From DASUPK01 sp963804595 (GTDB taxonomy: Bacteria > Actinomycetota > Thermoleophilia > Solirubrobacterales > 70-9), in the NCBI GenBank assembly GCA_963804595.1, contig CAWDQZ010000009.1, positions 248,001 through 312,000 on the forward strand: 64,000 nt of DNA, given 5' to 3'. The notes beneath the pieces were generated by a model that did not search any database, was not told the origin of the DNA, and worked only from the letters and a program-made list of their open reading frames with translations. Position 1 is the stretch's first letter. Each line of letters begins with the position of its first letter. Below are positions 27,033 through 34,719 of the stretch, piece by piece. Made by a program: the position numbers and the translations under genes.

Positions 27033-27898
27033 GCACCGCGTCCTGCGACCTCGCGGAGCACGCGCAGGTCCTCGACCGTCCGGGCGGCCGCGACGTCATA
27101 GCGGGCGCTCAGATCGAGGGGTGCGTCCGCGAGCCCACCGCCCGCGAACTCGAGTGCGGCGCCGGCGCACCTGGCAACCAGCTGGCCCGCCGCCGCGTCG
27201 ACCGAGCGCGCGTTCCGGGTCGTGATCATGCCGTCGTAGCGACCGGCCGCCACGTAGCAGAGTGCCACCGCGATCGAACCCGGAACGCGGATGCGATACG
27301 CCCGGCCCTGGAGCAGCTCGGCCGCCTTCAGGACGCGCTCCGGCTTGGTCGCCTCCAGTGCGATCACCTCGAGCCCCTCCCCGGTGGCCACCTCCAGCGG
27401 GCGGCCGTCGAGCAGCGCGTCGCCGTCGATGCTGGCGACGAACTCCTCGCCGGCACCGAATTCGTAGACGTAGCCGAAGCTGACGTCGTCCATCGAATCG
27501 CCGTCGGCCACGGCGACACTGAGGCTGTGCAGGGGGATGGTGCGGCGCGCGTTGAGCGACCCGTCGATCGGATCGATGACCACCCGGAGCGGCGAGTCGC
27601 CGTCTCCGAAGGTGACGGAGCCCCGCTCCTCCGAAACCGCCGTGAAGCCGTACCCCTCGCTGTGCAGAGCCTCGAGCTCGTCGAAGACCGCGTCCTCGCA
27701 GAGGCGGTCGATCGTGAGGGTCCGGTCGCCCCCGGCGCCGACGTCCTCGTACTGCGTGCGCTGGGCGATGGTGCGGTGCTCCTCGAAGATCCGTCGGTGG
27801 ACCTCGACCGCACTGCGGCAGGCGGCGGTCCAGCGCTCGTCGGAGGGGCCGACGGAGGCGGATGCCGGCGCCTGCTCGCCGCCTGTGGCATCAGTCAT
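26660..27898 (-). CDS. Inositol monophosphatase-type phosphatase, 3' end abnormal
   Basis: Residues 1 to about 287 are an IMPase/FBPase-like enzyme. The metal-binding DPIDGSLNA motif is clear (VVIDPIDGSLNARRTIPLHS), preceded by TAVSEERGSVTFGDGD, which carries the Glu. The late region (RSVDAAAGQLVARCAGA) has Asp and Ala in the usual WDxAAG position. It hydrolyses inositol or sugar phosphates; the exact substrate is unknown. Past LREVAGRGAW the ORF continues 125 residues in a shadow frame of the metalloprotease to 26660. A one-base deletion near 27029-27035 would end it at TGA overlapping the metalloprotease ATG, the usual operon layout, so the true 3' end is probably near 27027. Confidence 0.8.
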   Translation of the reverse strand: MTDATGGEQAPASASVGPSDERWTAACRSAVEVHRRIFEEHRTIAQRTQYEDVGAGGDRTLTIDRLCEDAVFDELEALHSEGYGFTAVSEERGSVTFGDGDSPLRVVIDPIDGSLNARRTIPLHSLSVAVADGDSMDDVSFGYVYEFGAGEEFVASIDGDALLDGRPLEVATGEGLEVIALEATKPERVLKAAELLQGRAYRIRVPGSIAVALCYVAAGRYDGMITTRNARSVDAAAGQLVARCAGAALEFAGGGLADAPLDLSARYDVAAARTVEDLRVLREVAGRGAWLSDSLTGTSPSGSLSRCRDPGRNGTGAKSSSARSPTAPRIWSGATPACARRASCPRPSWSAEPSGPGSTSSRSSNSRRGWRNTCRSGCPARTTAGSRGSRGRSSVPRRVLRSVWPSATCRSG

Positions 27899-27990
27899 GG
27901 GCGACCATCGGGCGAGATTAGCGACTGGCTTTCGCGCGCCCAGCGGGACCTGGGCCGGGCCGCCTGACGCATGATCTAGCCTGAGCCCGG

Positions 27991-30900
27991 ATGGGAGACG
28001 AGGGCGATCCCGCGGCCCCGAGGCTGAACGAGCAGCAGGAGGCGGCCGTCGCGCACGGCGACGGCGTGCTGCTCGTGGCTGGGGTCGCCGGCAGTGGTCG
28101 CACCGAGGCGGTCGCGCGGAGGTTGGCCCGCCTGGTCGGGGAGGGGCAACGCGCCCTGGTCCTGACGCGCTCGGTGGCCGCGGCACGCCGGATCACTGCG
28201 CGGGCCGAGGCGAATATCGACACGGGCTACGAGGAGCTGGTCGTCCACACCCACCCCGTGGCCGCGGCGAGGCTCCTCCGCGAGCACGCGACCGAGGCCG
28301 AGATCGACCCGTTCTTCGAGTCCCTGAGCCCGGCCGAGCGCCTCGCGATGCTGCTCGACCGAATAGACGAGCTTCCCCTCCGCAGACACGAGATCCGAGG
28401 AAACCCCGCCGGACTGCTCGCCCGGATCGTCGACCGCATCGACGCCCTCAAGTCGGCGGGCGTGACGGCCGAGCGCTTCGGCCGCTGGGCCGAGGAGCAG
28501 GCGGGGGGGTCGCGCTCGGAGCGCGACTCCTCGGCGAGGGAGCGGGAATTCGCGGAGATCTACGAGCTTCACGACTCGATGCTCCGCTCTGCGGGTGCGA
28601 TGGACGACATCGACGGAGTGCTCGAGCTGACCAGGCTCCTCGGCGAGCGGCCCGCCCTCGCGGGATCGGTCGCGGAGCGCTTCCCGCACCTCCTGGTCGA
28701 CGAGCTGGAAGACGCATGCCCGGCCGAACGCTCGCTGATCGAAGCCCTCGCGCGAGGCGCAGGCTCCACGGTCCTGTCCTGCGATGACCAACAGGGGCGG
28801 GGCCCGTGCGACGCGGCCTCGTCCTGGGCGCGGCAGGCGCTCGCCGCAGAGGAGATCGCTCTCGAACCGACCTGGCGCTACGGCGGGGACCTGCTCGATG
28901 CCTCGCATGCCGTGGTGGCCTCCGCGGCTCGCGCTGGCGACGTGCCGCGCCGCGCCGCAGGGCCCCCCACCCGCGTCCGCTTCTGGTGCGGGACCAACGA
29001 GCGCGCTGAGGCCCAAGCGGTCGCTCGAGACATCGAGGCTGGGCTCGCGGCCGGCGAGGTGAAGATGGACGAGACCTGCGTCGCGGTGCCGCGAGGAGGC
29101 GGGCCGGCGCGCGCGATCGCGGCGGCCCTCGAGGAGCGCCGCGTCCCGTACCGGATGAGCGGGCCCGGAGCCTTCTTCCAGCGGCCGGAGGTCCGGGACG
29201 TCATCGCCTGGCTCCGCCTGCTCGCCGACCCGACTGACGCGGCTGCCGCGGTCCGCGCCCTCAGCCGGCCACCGATCGAATTGCGCTCCGTCGATCTCGC
29301 ACGCTGCACGACGATCGCGCGGCGGCGGAAACTCGACATGGTCTCCGCGCTGGAGGCGTCGCTCGAGAGCCCGCAGATCCCGCCGGAGGCGCGCGACCGG
29401 ATCAGGGAGTTCCTGCAGCTTCACCGCGCTGCCGCTCGCGCGATGGGTGAGATGCGCGCCGACGTCTTCGTCAGGCGGCTGATCGAGCGGATCGGGTTCC
29501 GGCGCCACCGGCTGTTCGCGGCGCACCCGGAAGCGGCCGAGCGCCTGCGGAACCTGTCGCGGCTGGGCGAGCTGGCCGAGGCGTGGATGCGCCGCGAGCC
29601 CGGCGGCTCGAACCGAGACTTCGTCCGCTACCTGGTCGCGGTCTCCGAGGCCGGCGTCGCTCCGGTGGAGGAGCAGAACGAGCCGATCGCCGCCGCGGTC
29701 AGGGTGATGCCCCTGGAGCGGACCAAGGGCCTCGAGTTCAAGCGGGTCTACATCGTCGGTCTCAACGCCGGAGCCGTCCCCGGCGCGGCGCCGGCAGGGC
29801 CGCCGGCCGTTCCCGCCGGAGCCGGAGGGGCAACGCCCTCCCACGAGGAGCAGATGCGGCGCCTCCTCTACGTCGCGATGACGCGGGCCACCCAGGATCT
29901 GGTCCTGGCCCGGCCCGCCGCGACCGAAGCGGGTGAGGCCCGCCCCTCCCCCTTCTACGAGGACGCGCGCGCCGTGCTCGACGCTCCGGAGCAGGAGCAC
30001 GGCGAGGAGCTCTTCGGTCCCGCTGAGGGTCTCCAGGCGACCTACCGGATGATCCAGGACGAGGTGCTCGAGGAGGCCTGGCGCGCGGGCGGCAAGCTGC
30101 GGGAGCCCCGACTCGATACCTACGTCGACGTCAACCGCGCGGTGGCCCGCTTCCTCGAGCTGATCAAGCTCGCCGGCTTGATTCAGGGCTCGAGCGAGGA
30201 GCCGGTCTCCGATTCGCTGTCCGTCGTCAACGATCTCCTCGAGCAGGCGGCCTCGCCCGAGCAGCGAGCGGCTCTGCGCGACTCCGGCCTCGACGCCTAC
30301 CTGCTCGACGAGGAGGGTGCCGCCAAGCGCCGCCGCGAGCTGATCGCGCAGCGCGACGAGCCCTCGCTCGAGGCCTTCCTGCCACGTCGCGGCGAAGGTC
30401 TCGCGCTGTCGGCCACGGACATCGGGCTCTACAGGACCTGCCCGCTCAAGTACAAGTTCGCGCGCGTCTTCGGCATCCCGCAGGAGACCACCATCAACCA
30501 GCGCTTCGGGATCGTCATCCACCAGGTCCTGGAGCGTTTCCACGCAAATTCGGCGCCCACGAACACCGGCGCCGGATCTACGGGAAATGACCCGAACGCG
30601 GGCAGCCTCGAGCGGCTGATGGGCCTCTTCGCCGTCGCCTGGCGGAGGGCCGGCTTCGGCGAGTCCGACGACGAGCTCCAATTCCGCGAGAAGGCGATCG
30701 ACGCGCTCCACCGCTACCACGCGCGCGAGGTGTCGAGCGGATCCCAGCCTCGCTGGGTCGAGCGCAAGTTCGACTTCCGCATCGGCCCCCACCACCTGCG
30801 CGGCCGCGTGGACCGTGTCGACGAGCTGCCGAGCGGCGGCTACGAGCTGATCGACTACAAGACGGGCGACCCGAAGCCGCCACGCGAGCTCGAGTCGGAC

Positions 30901-31152
30901 GTGCAGCTCGCCATCTATCGCCTCGCCGCCCGGGAGGCGTGGCGCCTCGAGGGAGCGGCGGGGAGCTACTGGTACGTGCTCGCCGATGAGAAGGTGGCGG
31001 TCGGCGGCTCGCCAGACGATCTCGAGCGGGTGGAGGGTGTGGTGCTCGAGGTGGGCGAGGGCATCCTCGGCCAGGACTTCGAGCCCCGCCCCTCCCCTGA
31101 GATCTGCTCCTGGTGCGATTTTCGCTTGATCTGCCCCGCCTCCGAGGCCTGA
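27991..31152 (+). CDS. UvrD-like/PD-(D/E)XK nuclease with degenerate helicase motor (AdnA-like)
   Basis: A 1053-residue fusion of a UvrD-type superfamily 1 motor and a RecB/AddB-type nuclease, the architecture and length of mycobacterial AdnA. The Q-motif LNEQQEAAV is intact, but Walker A reads AGSGRT (Arg37 for Lys), motif II is VDELEDA rather than VDExQD, motif III is SCDDQQ, and motif V is LERTKGLEF without the His. Motif VI LLYVAMTRA is good. The nuclease has IVIHQVLERFH, RGRVDRVD, LIDYKTGD and QLAIYRLA, plus four Cys (one in TCPLKYKF, three in CSWCDFRLIC) for an iron-sulfur staple. So the nuclease should be active and the ATPase weak or dead. TAGCCT (27977-27982) lies 8 bases before the ATG. 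No AdnB partner is adjacent. Confidence 0.87.
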   Translation: MGDEGDPAAPRLNEQQEAAVAHGDGVLLVAGVAGSGRTEAVARRLARLVGEGQRALVLTRSVAAARRITARAEANIDTGYEELVVHTHPVAAARLLREHATEAEIDPFFESLSPAERLAMLLDRIDELPLRRHEIRGNPAGLLARIVDRIDALKSAGVTAERFGRWAEEQAGGSRSERDSSAREREFAEIYELHDSMLRSAGAMDDIDGVLELTRLLGERPALAGSVAERFPHLLVDELEDACPAERSLIEALARGAGSTVLSCDDQQGRGPCDAASSWARQALAAEEIALEPTWRYGGDLLDASHAVVASAARAGDVPRRAAGPPTRVRFWCGTNERAEAQAVARDIEAGLAAGEVKMDETCVAVPRGGGPARAIAAALEERRVPYRMSGPGAFFQRPEVRDVIAWLRLLADPTDAAAAVRALSRPPIELRSVDLARCTTIARRRKLDMVSALEASLESPQIPPEARDRIREFLQLHRAAARAMGEMRADVFVRRLIERIGFRRHRLFAAHPEAAERLRNLSRLGELAEAWMRREPGGSNRDFVRYLVAVSEAGVAPVEEQNEPIAAAVRVMPLERTKGLEFKRVYIVGLNAGAVPGAAPAGPPAVPAGAGGATPSHEEQMRRLLYVAMTRATQDLVLARPAATEAGEARPSPFYEDARAVLDAPEQEHGEELFGPAEGLQATYRMIQDEVLEEAWRAGGKLREPRLDTYVDVNRAVARFLELIKLAGLIQGSSEEPVSDSLSVVNDLLEQAASPEQRAALRDSGLDAYLLDEEGAAKRRRELIAQRDEPSLEAFLPRRGEGLALSATDIGLYRTCPLKYKFARVFGIPQETTINQRFGIVIHQVLERFHANSAPTNTGAGSTGNDPNAGSLERLMGLFAVAWRRAGFGESDDELQFREKAIDALHRYHAREVSSGSQPRWVERKFDFRIGPHHLRGRVDRVDELPSGGYELIDYKTGDPKPPRELESDVQLAIYRLAAREAWRLEGAAGSYWYVLADEKVAVGGSPDDLERVEGVVLEVGEGILGQDFEPRPSPEICSWCDFRLICPASEA

Positions 31153-31164
31153 GCCGCAGCTGGC

Positions 31165-31199
31165 TGTACATATGTACAGAAATCTGGTACATTTGTACA
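31165..31199. promoter_or_regulatory. Tandem TGTACA-type operators for the SMR/TetR unit
   Basis: TGTACATATGTACA (31165-31178) is a perfect 14-base palindrome. GGTACATTTGTACA (31186-31199) repeats the same GTACA-N2-TGTAC core 21 bases downstream. Together they fill the region just before the exporter start at 31204, as expected for binding of the TetR encoded next door. Confidence 0.78.
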
Positions 31200-31203
31200 C
31201 ATC

Positions 31204-31527
31204 ATGTTGGCGTGGATCTATCTCTCAGGAGCAATCGCGACCGAGGTGGTCGGGACCGTCTTCCTCCGGTACACCGACGGCTTCACCCGGCCGGCGCCCT
31301 CGATCCTCGTAATCGCCACCTACGCGGCCTCGCTGTGGCTCACGGCCCTGGCGCTGAAGCAACTCGAGATCAGCCTGGCCTACGCGGTCTGGGCCGGCGT
31401 CGGGACGGCTGCCGTCGCCGTGATCGGCATGGCCGCACTGGGGGAGTCGGTGACGACGCTCAAGCTGGCCAGCATCGCCCTGGTGATCGGCGGCGTCGTC
31501 GGGCTCAACCTCTCCGGTGCCAACTAG
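31204..31527 (+). CDS. Small multidrug resistance (EmrE/QacE-type) exporter
   Basis: A 107-residue four-helix SMR protein. The essential membrane Glu is in GAIATEVVGTVFLRYT (E14), and the family motif LKQLEISLAYAVWAGVGTA follows with the conserved Ala-Tyr-Ala-x-Trp. It exports cationic drugs by proton exchange as a dimer. Two palindromic operators end 5 bases before the ATG. The TetR gene starts 10 bases after its stop. Confidence 0.93.
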   Translation: MLAWIYLSGAIATEVVGTVFLRYTDGFTRPAPSILVIATYAASLWLTALALKQLEISLAYAVWAGVGTAAVAVIGMAALGESVTTLKLASIALVIGGVVGLNLSGAN

Positions 31528-31537
31528 TCTTTCCCCA

Positions 31538-32119
31538 ATGGCCGAGCTGGCAACGGCGAGCCGCCGCGAGCAGATCCTCGAGGCGGCCCTTCGCGTCATC
31601 GGCCGCTCCGGGACCCAGGCCGTCACCCACCGCGCTGTCGCCCAGGAGGCGGGAGTCCCGCTCGGCTCGACGACCTACTACTTCAAGTCCAAGGACGACC
31701 TGCTCCGGCAGGCGCTCGAGCACGTCGCCGCCAGCGAGGTCGATCGCTACCGCGATCTGGGCGAGGAGCTCCGCGAGGTGAAGTCGTCTCGGGACCTGGC
31801 GGACCGGCTGATCCAGAAACTGGTCGCGGCGGTGCAGGACCGAACCGCCTACATCGCGGAGTACGAGCTCTGGCTCGAGGCCGGACGGCGGCCGGAGCTG
31901 CGCGAGGCGGCGCAGAGCTGGTGCGACGCCGAGCAGCGCTCGGTCGCGGGCGCGATGGAGGCGCTCGGCAGCACGGATCCCGCTACGGACGCCAGCCTGG
32001 TGGTCGCCGCCCTCGATGGCCTGGGCGAGCGGATCCTGGCTCGCGAAGACGATCCGGCGGAGGCTGCGAAGGAGCTGCGCCCCGAGTTACGCCGCCTGAT
32101 CGAGCGCCTGGTCGGCTAG
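31538..32119 (+). CDS. TetR-family repressor
   Basis: A 193-residue regulator with the TetR N-terminal helix-turn-helix: RREQILEAALRVIGRSG, then VTHRAVAQEAGVPLGSTTYYFKSKDDLL. The C-terminal ligand domain resembles the TetR_C DUF-type seen next to SMR pumps (EYELWLEAGRRPELREAAQ). An in-frame GTG at 31517 would overlap the exporter gene. ATG 31538 is preferred because TAGTCT (31525-31530) ends 7 bases upstream, which also means the regulator may have its own leaderless transcript in addition to read-through from the exporter promoter. Confidence 0.92.
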   Translation: MAELATASRREQILEAALRVIGRSGTQAVTHRAVAQEAGVPLGSTTYYFKSKDDLLRQALEHVAASEVDRYRDLGEELREVKSSRDLADRLIQKLVAAVQDRTAYIAEYELWLEAGRRPELREAAQSWCDAEQRSVAGAMEALGSTDPATDASLVVAALDGLGERILAREDDPAEAAKELRPELRRLIERLVG

Positions 32120-32127
32120 GCGTCGCG

Positions 32128-32991
32128 CTAGCCGTCGCCGTGCTGGCGCAGGTAGCGCTCGAAGTCGCGAGCCAGCGCATCGCCGGAGGGGACGTCGTCC
32201 TCGACGTCCAACCGCTCCGCCTGCTCCTCCTCGAGCCGCTTGACCAGTTCCTCGATCTCGGGGTTGGCCGCGACGGCCCGGCTCACCTGACTCTCGTAGG
32301 ACGCCGTCTCCTCCTCCAGCTCGGAGGCCTCGACGGCGACGCCCACCAGGCCCTCGAGCCGGCGGAGCAGCGCCAGGGCGGCCTTGGGATTGGGGACGGC
32401 GGCGACGTAGTGGGGGACCGCTGCCCAGAGACTGGCCGACGGTATTCCCCGCCTGCGGCAGGAGTCATGGAGCACACCGACGACGCCGGTGGGGCCCTCG
32501 TAGTTCGAGCGCGCGAGATCGAGTTGCTCGACCAATTCCTCGTCTGAGGCGAGGCCGGTGATCGGCACGGGAAGCGTGTGGGCGACATCGGCGATCAGCG
32601 CCCCCAGGGTGACGACCATCTCGACACCGAGCATCTCGGCGGTCTCGGCGATGCCGTCGGAGAAGGTCCGCCAACGCAGGTTGGGCTCGGTGCCCGCGAG
32701 GAGGAGCAGGTCGCGCTCCGCCCCACTCGGCGTGGCGGCGAGGAGCACGTTGCCCGGCCACTCGATCTCGCGCGTCTGGCCCTCGGTGAGGGTGATCGTC
32801 GGGCGGTTGGCCTGGAAGTCGAAGAACTCCTCCGGGTCGACCTGCGCGATGACGTCCGCCTCGAGGGACTCGGCGGCCGTCGTCAGGGCGGTCGTCGCCG
32901 AGCCGGCCGCGTCGTTCCAGCCGGCAAATGCACAGACGAGGACGGGGGATCTGAGCTCCGGTGGCTCGGCCTCCCAAGCGAGCGCGTCCAT
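32128..32991 (-). CDS. PAC2-family protein
   Basis: A 287-residue protein of the PAC2 (proteasome assembly chaperone 2) family, common in actinobacteria that carry a 20S proteasome or its remnants. PVLVCAFAGWNDAAGSATTAL is the standard start; ALIADVAHTLPVPITGLASD and GVLHDSCRRRGIPSASLWAAVPHYVA are conserved segments that form the PNP-like fold. The C-terminus is a charged helix. The molecular role in bacteria is not settled. TAGTCT (minus, 33003-32998) ends 6 bases before the ATG. Confidence 0.88.
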   Translation of the reverse strand: MDALAWEAEPPELRSPVLVCAFAGWNDAAGSATTALTTAAESLEADVIAQVDPEEFFDFQANRPTITLTEGQTREIEWPGNVLLAATPSGAERDLLLLAGTEPNLRWRTFSDGIAETAEMLGVEMVVTLGALIADVAHTLPVPITGLASDEELVEQLDLARSNYEGPTGVVGVLHDSCRRRGIPSASLWAAVPHYVAAVPNPKAALALLRRLEGLVGVAVEASELEEETASYESQVSRAVAANPEIEELVKRLEEEQAERLDVEDDVPSGDALARDFERYLRQHGDG

Positions 32992-33054
32992 TGTTCGAGA
33001 CTAGCGAGTCGGGGGCGCCGAGGTGTCCGGTCGAGCCTGAAAACTCAACGGTAG

Positions 33055-33939
33055 GTGGAAGCAATCGCGCAGACGACACGGATCGCCGAGCTCCGCCCCG
33101 GGCAGCGGTTTCAGGGCGTCTATGCCTGCGTCCGCAAGGACCGGCTCTCGGCGCGCAACGGGTCGATCTACCTGTCGCTCGAGCTGCGCGACCGCAGCGG
33201 GTCGATCCCGGCGCGAGCCTTCCGGGACGTGGACGGCCTCGCGGGGCGCTTCGAGCGCGGCGACCCCATTCGCGTTTCCGGGAAGGTCGAGCGCTTTCGC
33301 GGGGAGCTGGTCGCCGAGGTCGAAGACATCCAGCCGATCGAGCCGGCCGACCTCGACCCGGCCGAGTTCCTTCCCGCGGCCTATCGCGACGCCGAGGAAC
33401 TCGAGGGATTCCTGGAGCACCTCACTCGGGAGGTGCACGACCCGGCGCTGCGCCAGGTGGTGGAGCGGGTGCTGTTCACGGAGCCGGTGGCATCCGAGTT
33501 CCGCCGCGCCCCCTGCACCCGGGCCGGACACCACGCCTACGTCGGCGGGCTGCTCGAGCACACGGTCGCGGTGAGCACGCTGGTGGGAGAGGTCAGCCAG
33601 CTGCATCCGCGTCTCGACTCCGATCTGCTGATGGCCGCCGCGCTGCTCCACGACGTCGGGAAGTCGCGCGAGTTCACCTACGGGGCCGAGTTCGGAATCA
33701 CCGACGAGGGCCGGTTGCTCGGGCATCTGGCGCTGGGGGCCGAGATCGTCGGCTCCGCCGCGGGGGAGCTGCCGCCCGATCGGCGTGCCACGCTGCTCCA
33801 CTGTGTGCTCTCCCACCATGGGGCGGAGGGCGGCCGCGGCCCGGCCGGGCGCGGTTTCGCCATTCCCGAGGCCCTCGCGCTGCACCGGCTGAACGCCCTG
33901 GATGCGGGGATCAAGGGCGCGCTCGAGCAGGGCCTCTAG
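33055..33939 (+). CDS. OB-fold/HD-domain 3'-5' exoribonuclease (YhaM-like)
   Basis: A 294-residue protein with an N-terminal OB fold (LRPGQRFQGVYACVRKDRLS through GKVERFRGELVAEVEDIQP) and a C-terminal HD hydrolase domain. The HD motifs are AGHHAYVGGLLEHTVAVS, AALLHDVGKSREF and HCVLSHHG. This is the YhaM layout; YhaM removes nucleotides from RNA or DNA 3' ends. The start is GTG 33055. It is convergent with the TauE/SafE gene, overlapping its stop by 4 bases. Confidence 0.87.
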   Translation: MEAIAQTTRIAELRPGQRFQGVYACVRKDRLSARNGSIYLSLELRDRSGSIPARAFRDVDGLAGRFERGDPIRVSGKVERFRGELVAEVEDIQPIEPADLDPAEFLPAAYRDAEELEGFLEHLTREVHDPALRQVVERVLFTEPVASEFRRAPCTRAGHHAYVGGLLEHTVAVSTLVGEVSQLHPRLDSDLLMAAALLHDVGKSREFTYGAEFGITDEGRLLGHLALGAEIVGSAAGELPPDRRATLLHCVLSHHGAEGGRGPAGRGFAIPEALALHRLNALDAGIKGALEQGL

Positions 33940-34319
33940 GCGTCGGGCTCTCGCGCGGGCCTGAGCGCCCTGATGACCAGCTGCGTGGCGATCACCAGAG
34001 CCAGCCCCGCGAAGATCAGCTCGAGCGCTCGTTGGGAGATCTCGTTGGAGGTGATCACCCCGATTGCGACACCCACCGGCGAGAGAGCGCCGATCACCAG
34101 GCCGTCGCGGACCCGCACGTTGCCGTAGCCGAGCTGGCGCCAGACGGCGACCATGGCCACGGGGACGATCGCGAGCAGCGAAGTTGCCTCCGCCCTCACC
34201 TGGGTCTCGTCCATGAAGATGACGAGCGCCGGGACGAAGAGGACGCCGCCCCCCACTCCCAGCAGGCCGCCGACCATACCGCCGCAGAACCCCAGGATTG
34301 CCGCCGCGATCTCGCTCAC
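33936..34319 (-). CDS. TauE/SafE (TSUP) permease, half-size subunit B
   Basis: A 127-residue membrane protein with four predicted helices that corresponds to only one half of a normal TauE/SafE protein of about 250 residues. It carries the family motif GFCGGMVGGLLGVGGGVLFVPALV, and ATSLLAIVPVAMVAVWRQLGYGNV follows. Its ATG overlaps the stop of the preceding half-size gene by four bases (34316-34319). The two likely form one transporter of an organosulfur or sulfite-type anion; the substrate is inference from the family. Confidence 0.85.
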   Translation of the reverse strand: MSEIAAAILGFCGGMVGGLLGVGGGVLFVPALVIFMDETQVRAEATSLLAIVPVAMVAVWRQLGYGNVRVRDGLVIGALSPVGVAIGVITSNEISQRALELIFAGLALVIATQLVIRALRPAREPDA

Positions 34320-34699
34320 GGCACGATCAGCTCGATTGCGATCACGACCAGGAGAACGGCGAACAGCACCGAGATGAGGCGCTCCGGGATGCGCTGCTGG
34401 AGGGCCGTCCCCGCGAACGCACCGGCAATGGCAGGGACTCCCACGAGGGCCGCGTTGGGAGGGTCGACGTTGCCGTAGAACGCCTGGAGGGTGACCGCGA
34501 CGGCCGCGATCACCACGATCGCCATCAGGCTCGTCCCAGTTGCCTCGCGCGGCCCGTAGCCCAGCCAGATGATCAACAGTGGGACGATCACGCTGCCGCC
34601 GCCGACCCCGAGCAGGCCGCTGAAGATGCCGCCCGCCGTGCCGATGGCCGCCAGCCTCAGGGTCCGAGACGTGGCGACCGGGTCCCTAGATCTCGGCAT
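34316..34699 (-). CDS. TauE/SafE (TSUP) permease, half-size subunit A
   Basis: A 127-residue four-helix protein with AAIGTAGGIFSGLLGVGGGSVIVPLLIIWLG, the same Gly-rich motif as its neighbour, then ATGTSLMAIVVIAAVAVTLQAFYGNV and a closing helix LISVLFAVLLVVIAIELIV. A start at 34738 is possible in frame but would overlap the divergent phosphatase gene. ATG 34699 is chosen because TAGTAT (34713-34708, minus) ends 8 bases upstream. Confidence 0.85.
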   Translation of the reverse strand: MPRSRDPVATSRTLRLAAIGTAGGIFSGLLGVGGGSVIVPLLIIWLGYGPREATGTSLMAIVVIAAVAVTLQAFYGNVDPPNAALVGVPAIAGAFAGTALQQRIPERLISVLFAVLLVVIAIELIVP

Positions 34700-34706
34700 G
34701 GCGGGC

Positions 34707-34713
34707 GATACTA
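34707..34713. promoter_or_regulatory. Overlapping divergent -10 elements
   Basis: GATACTA reads as a -10 in both directions: TAGTAT on the minus strand (34713-34708), 8 bases before ATG 34699, and GATACT on the plus strand (34707-34712), 7 bases before GTG 34720. Only 20 bases separate the two start codons. Confidence 0.5.
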
Positions 34714-34719
34714 GAGCGC

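Noticed and set aside
27976..31200. A 1074-codon open frame on the minus strand opposite the nuclease gene
   Set aside because: It mirrors the real gene's codon bias in a high-GC genome and has no recognisable domain; the plus-strand protein has all family motifs.
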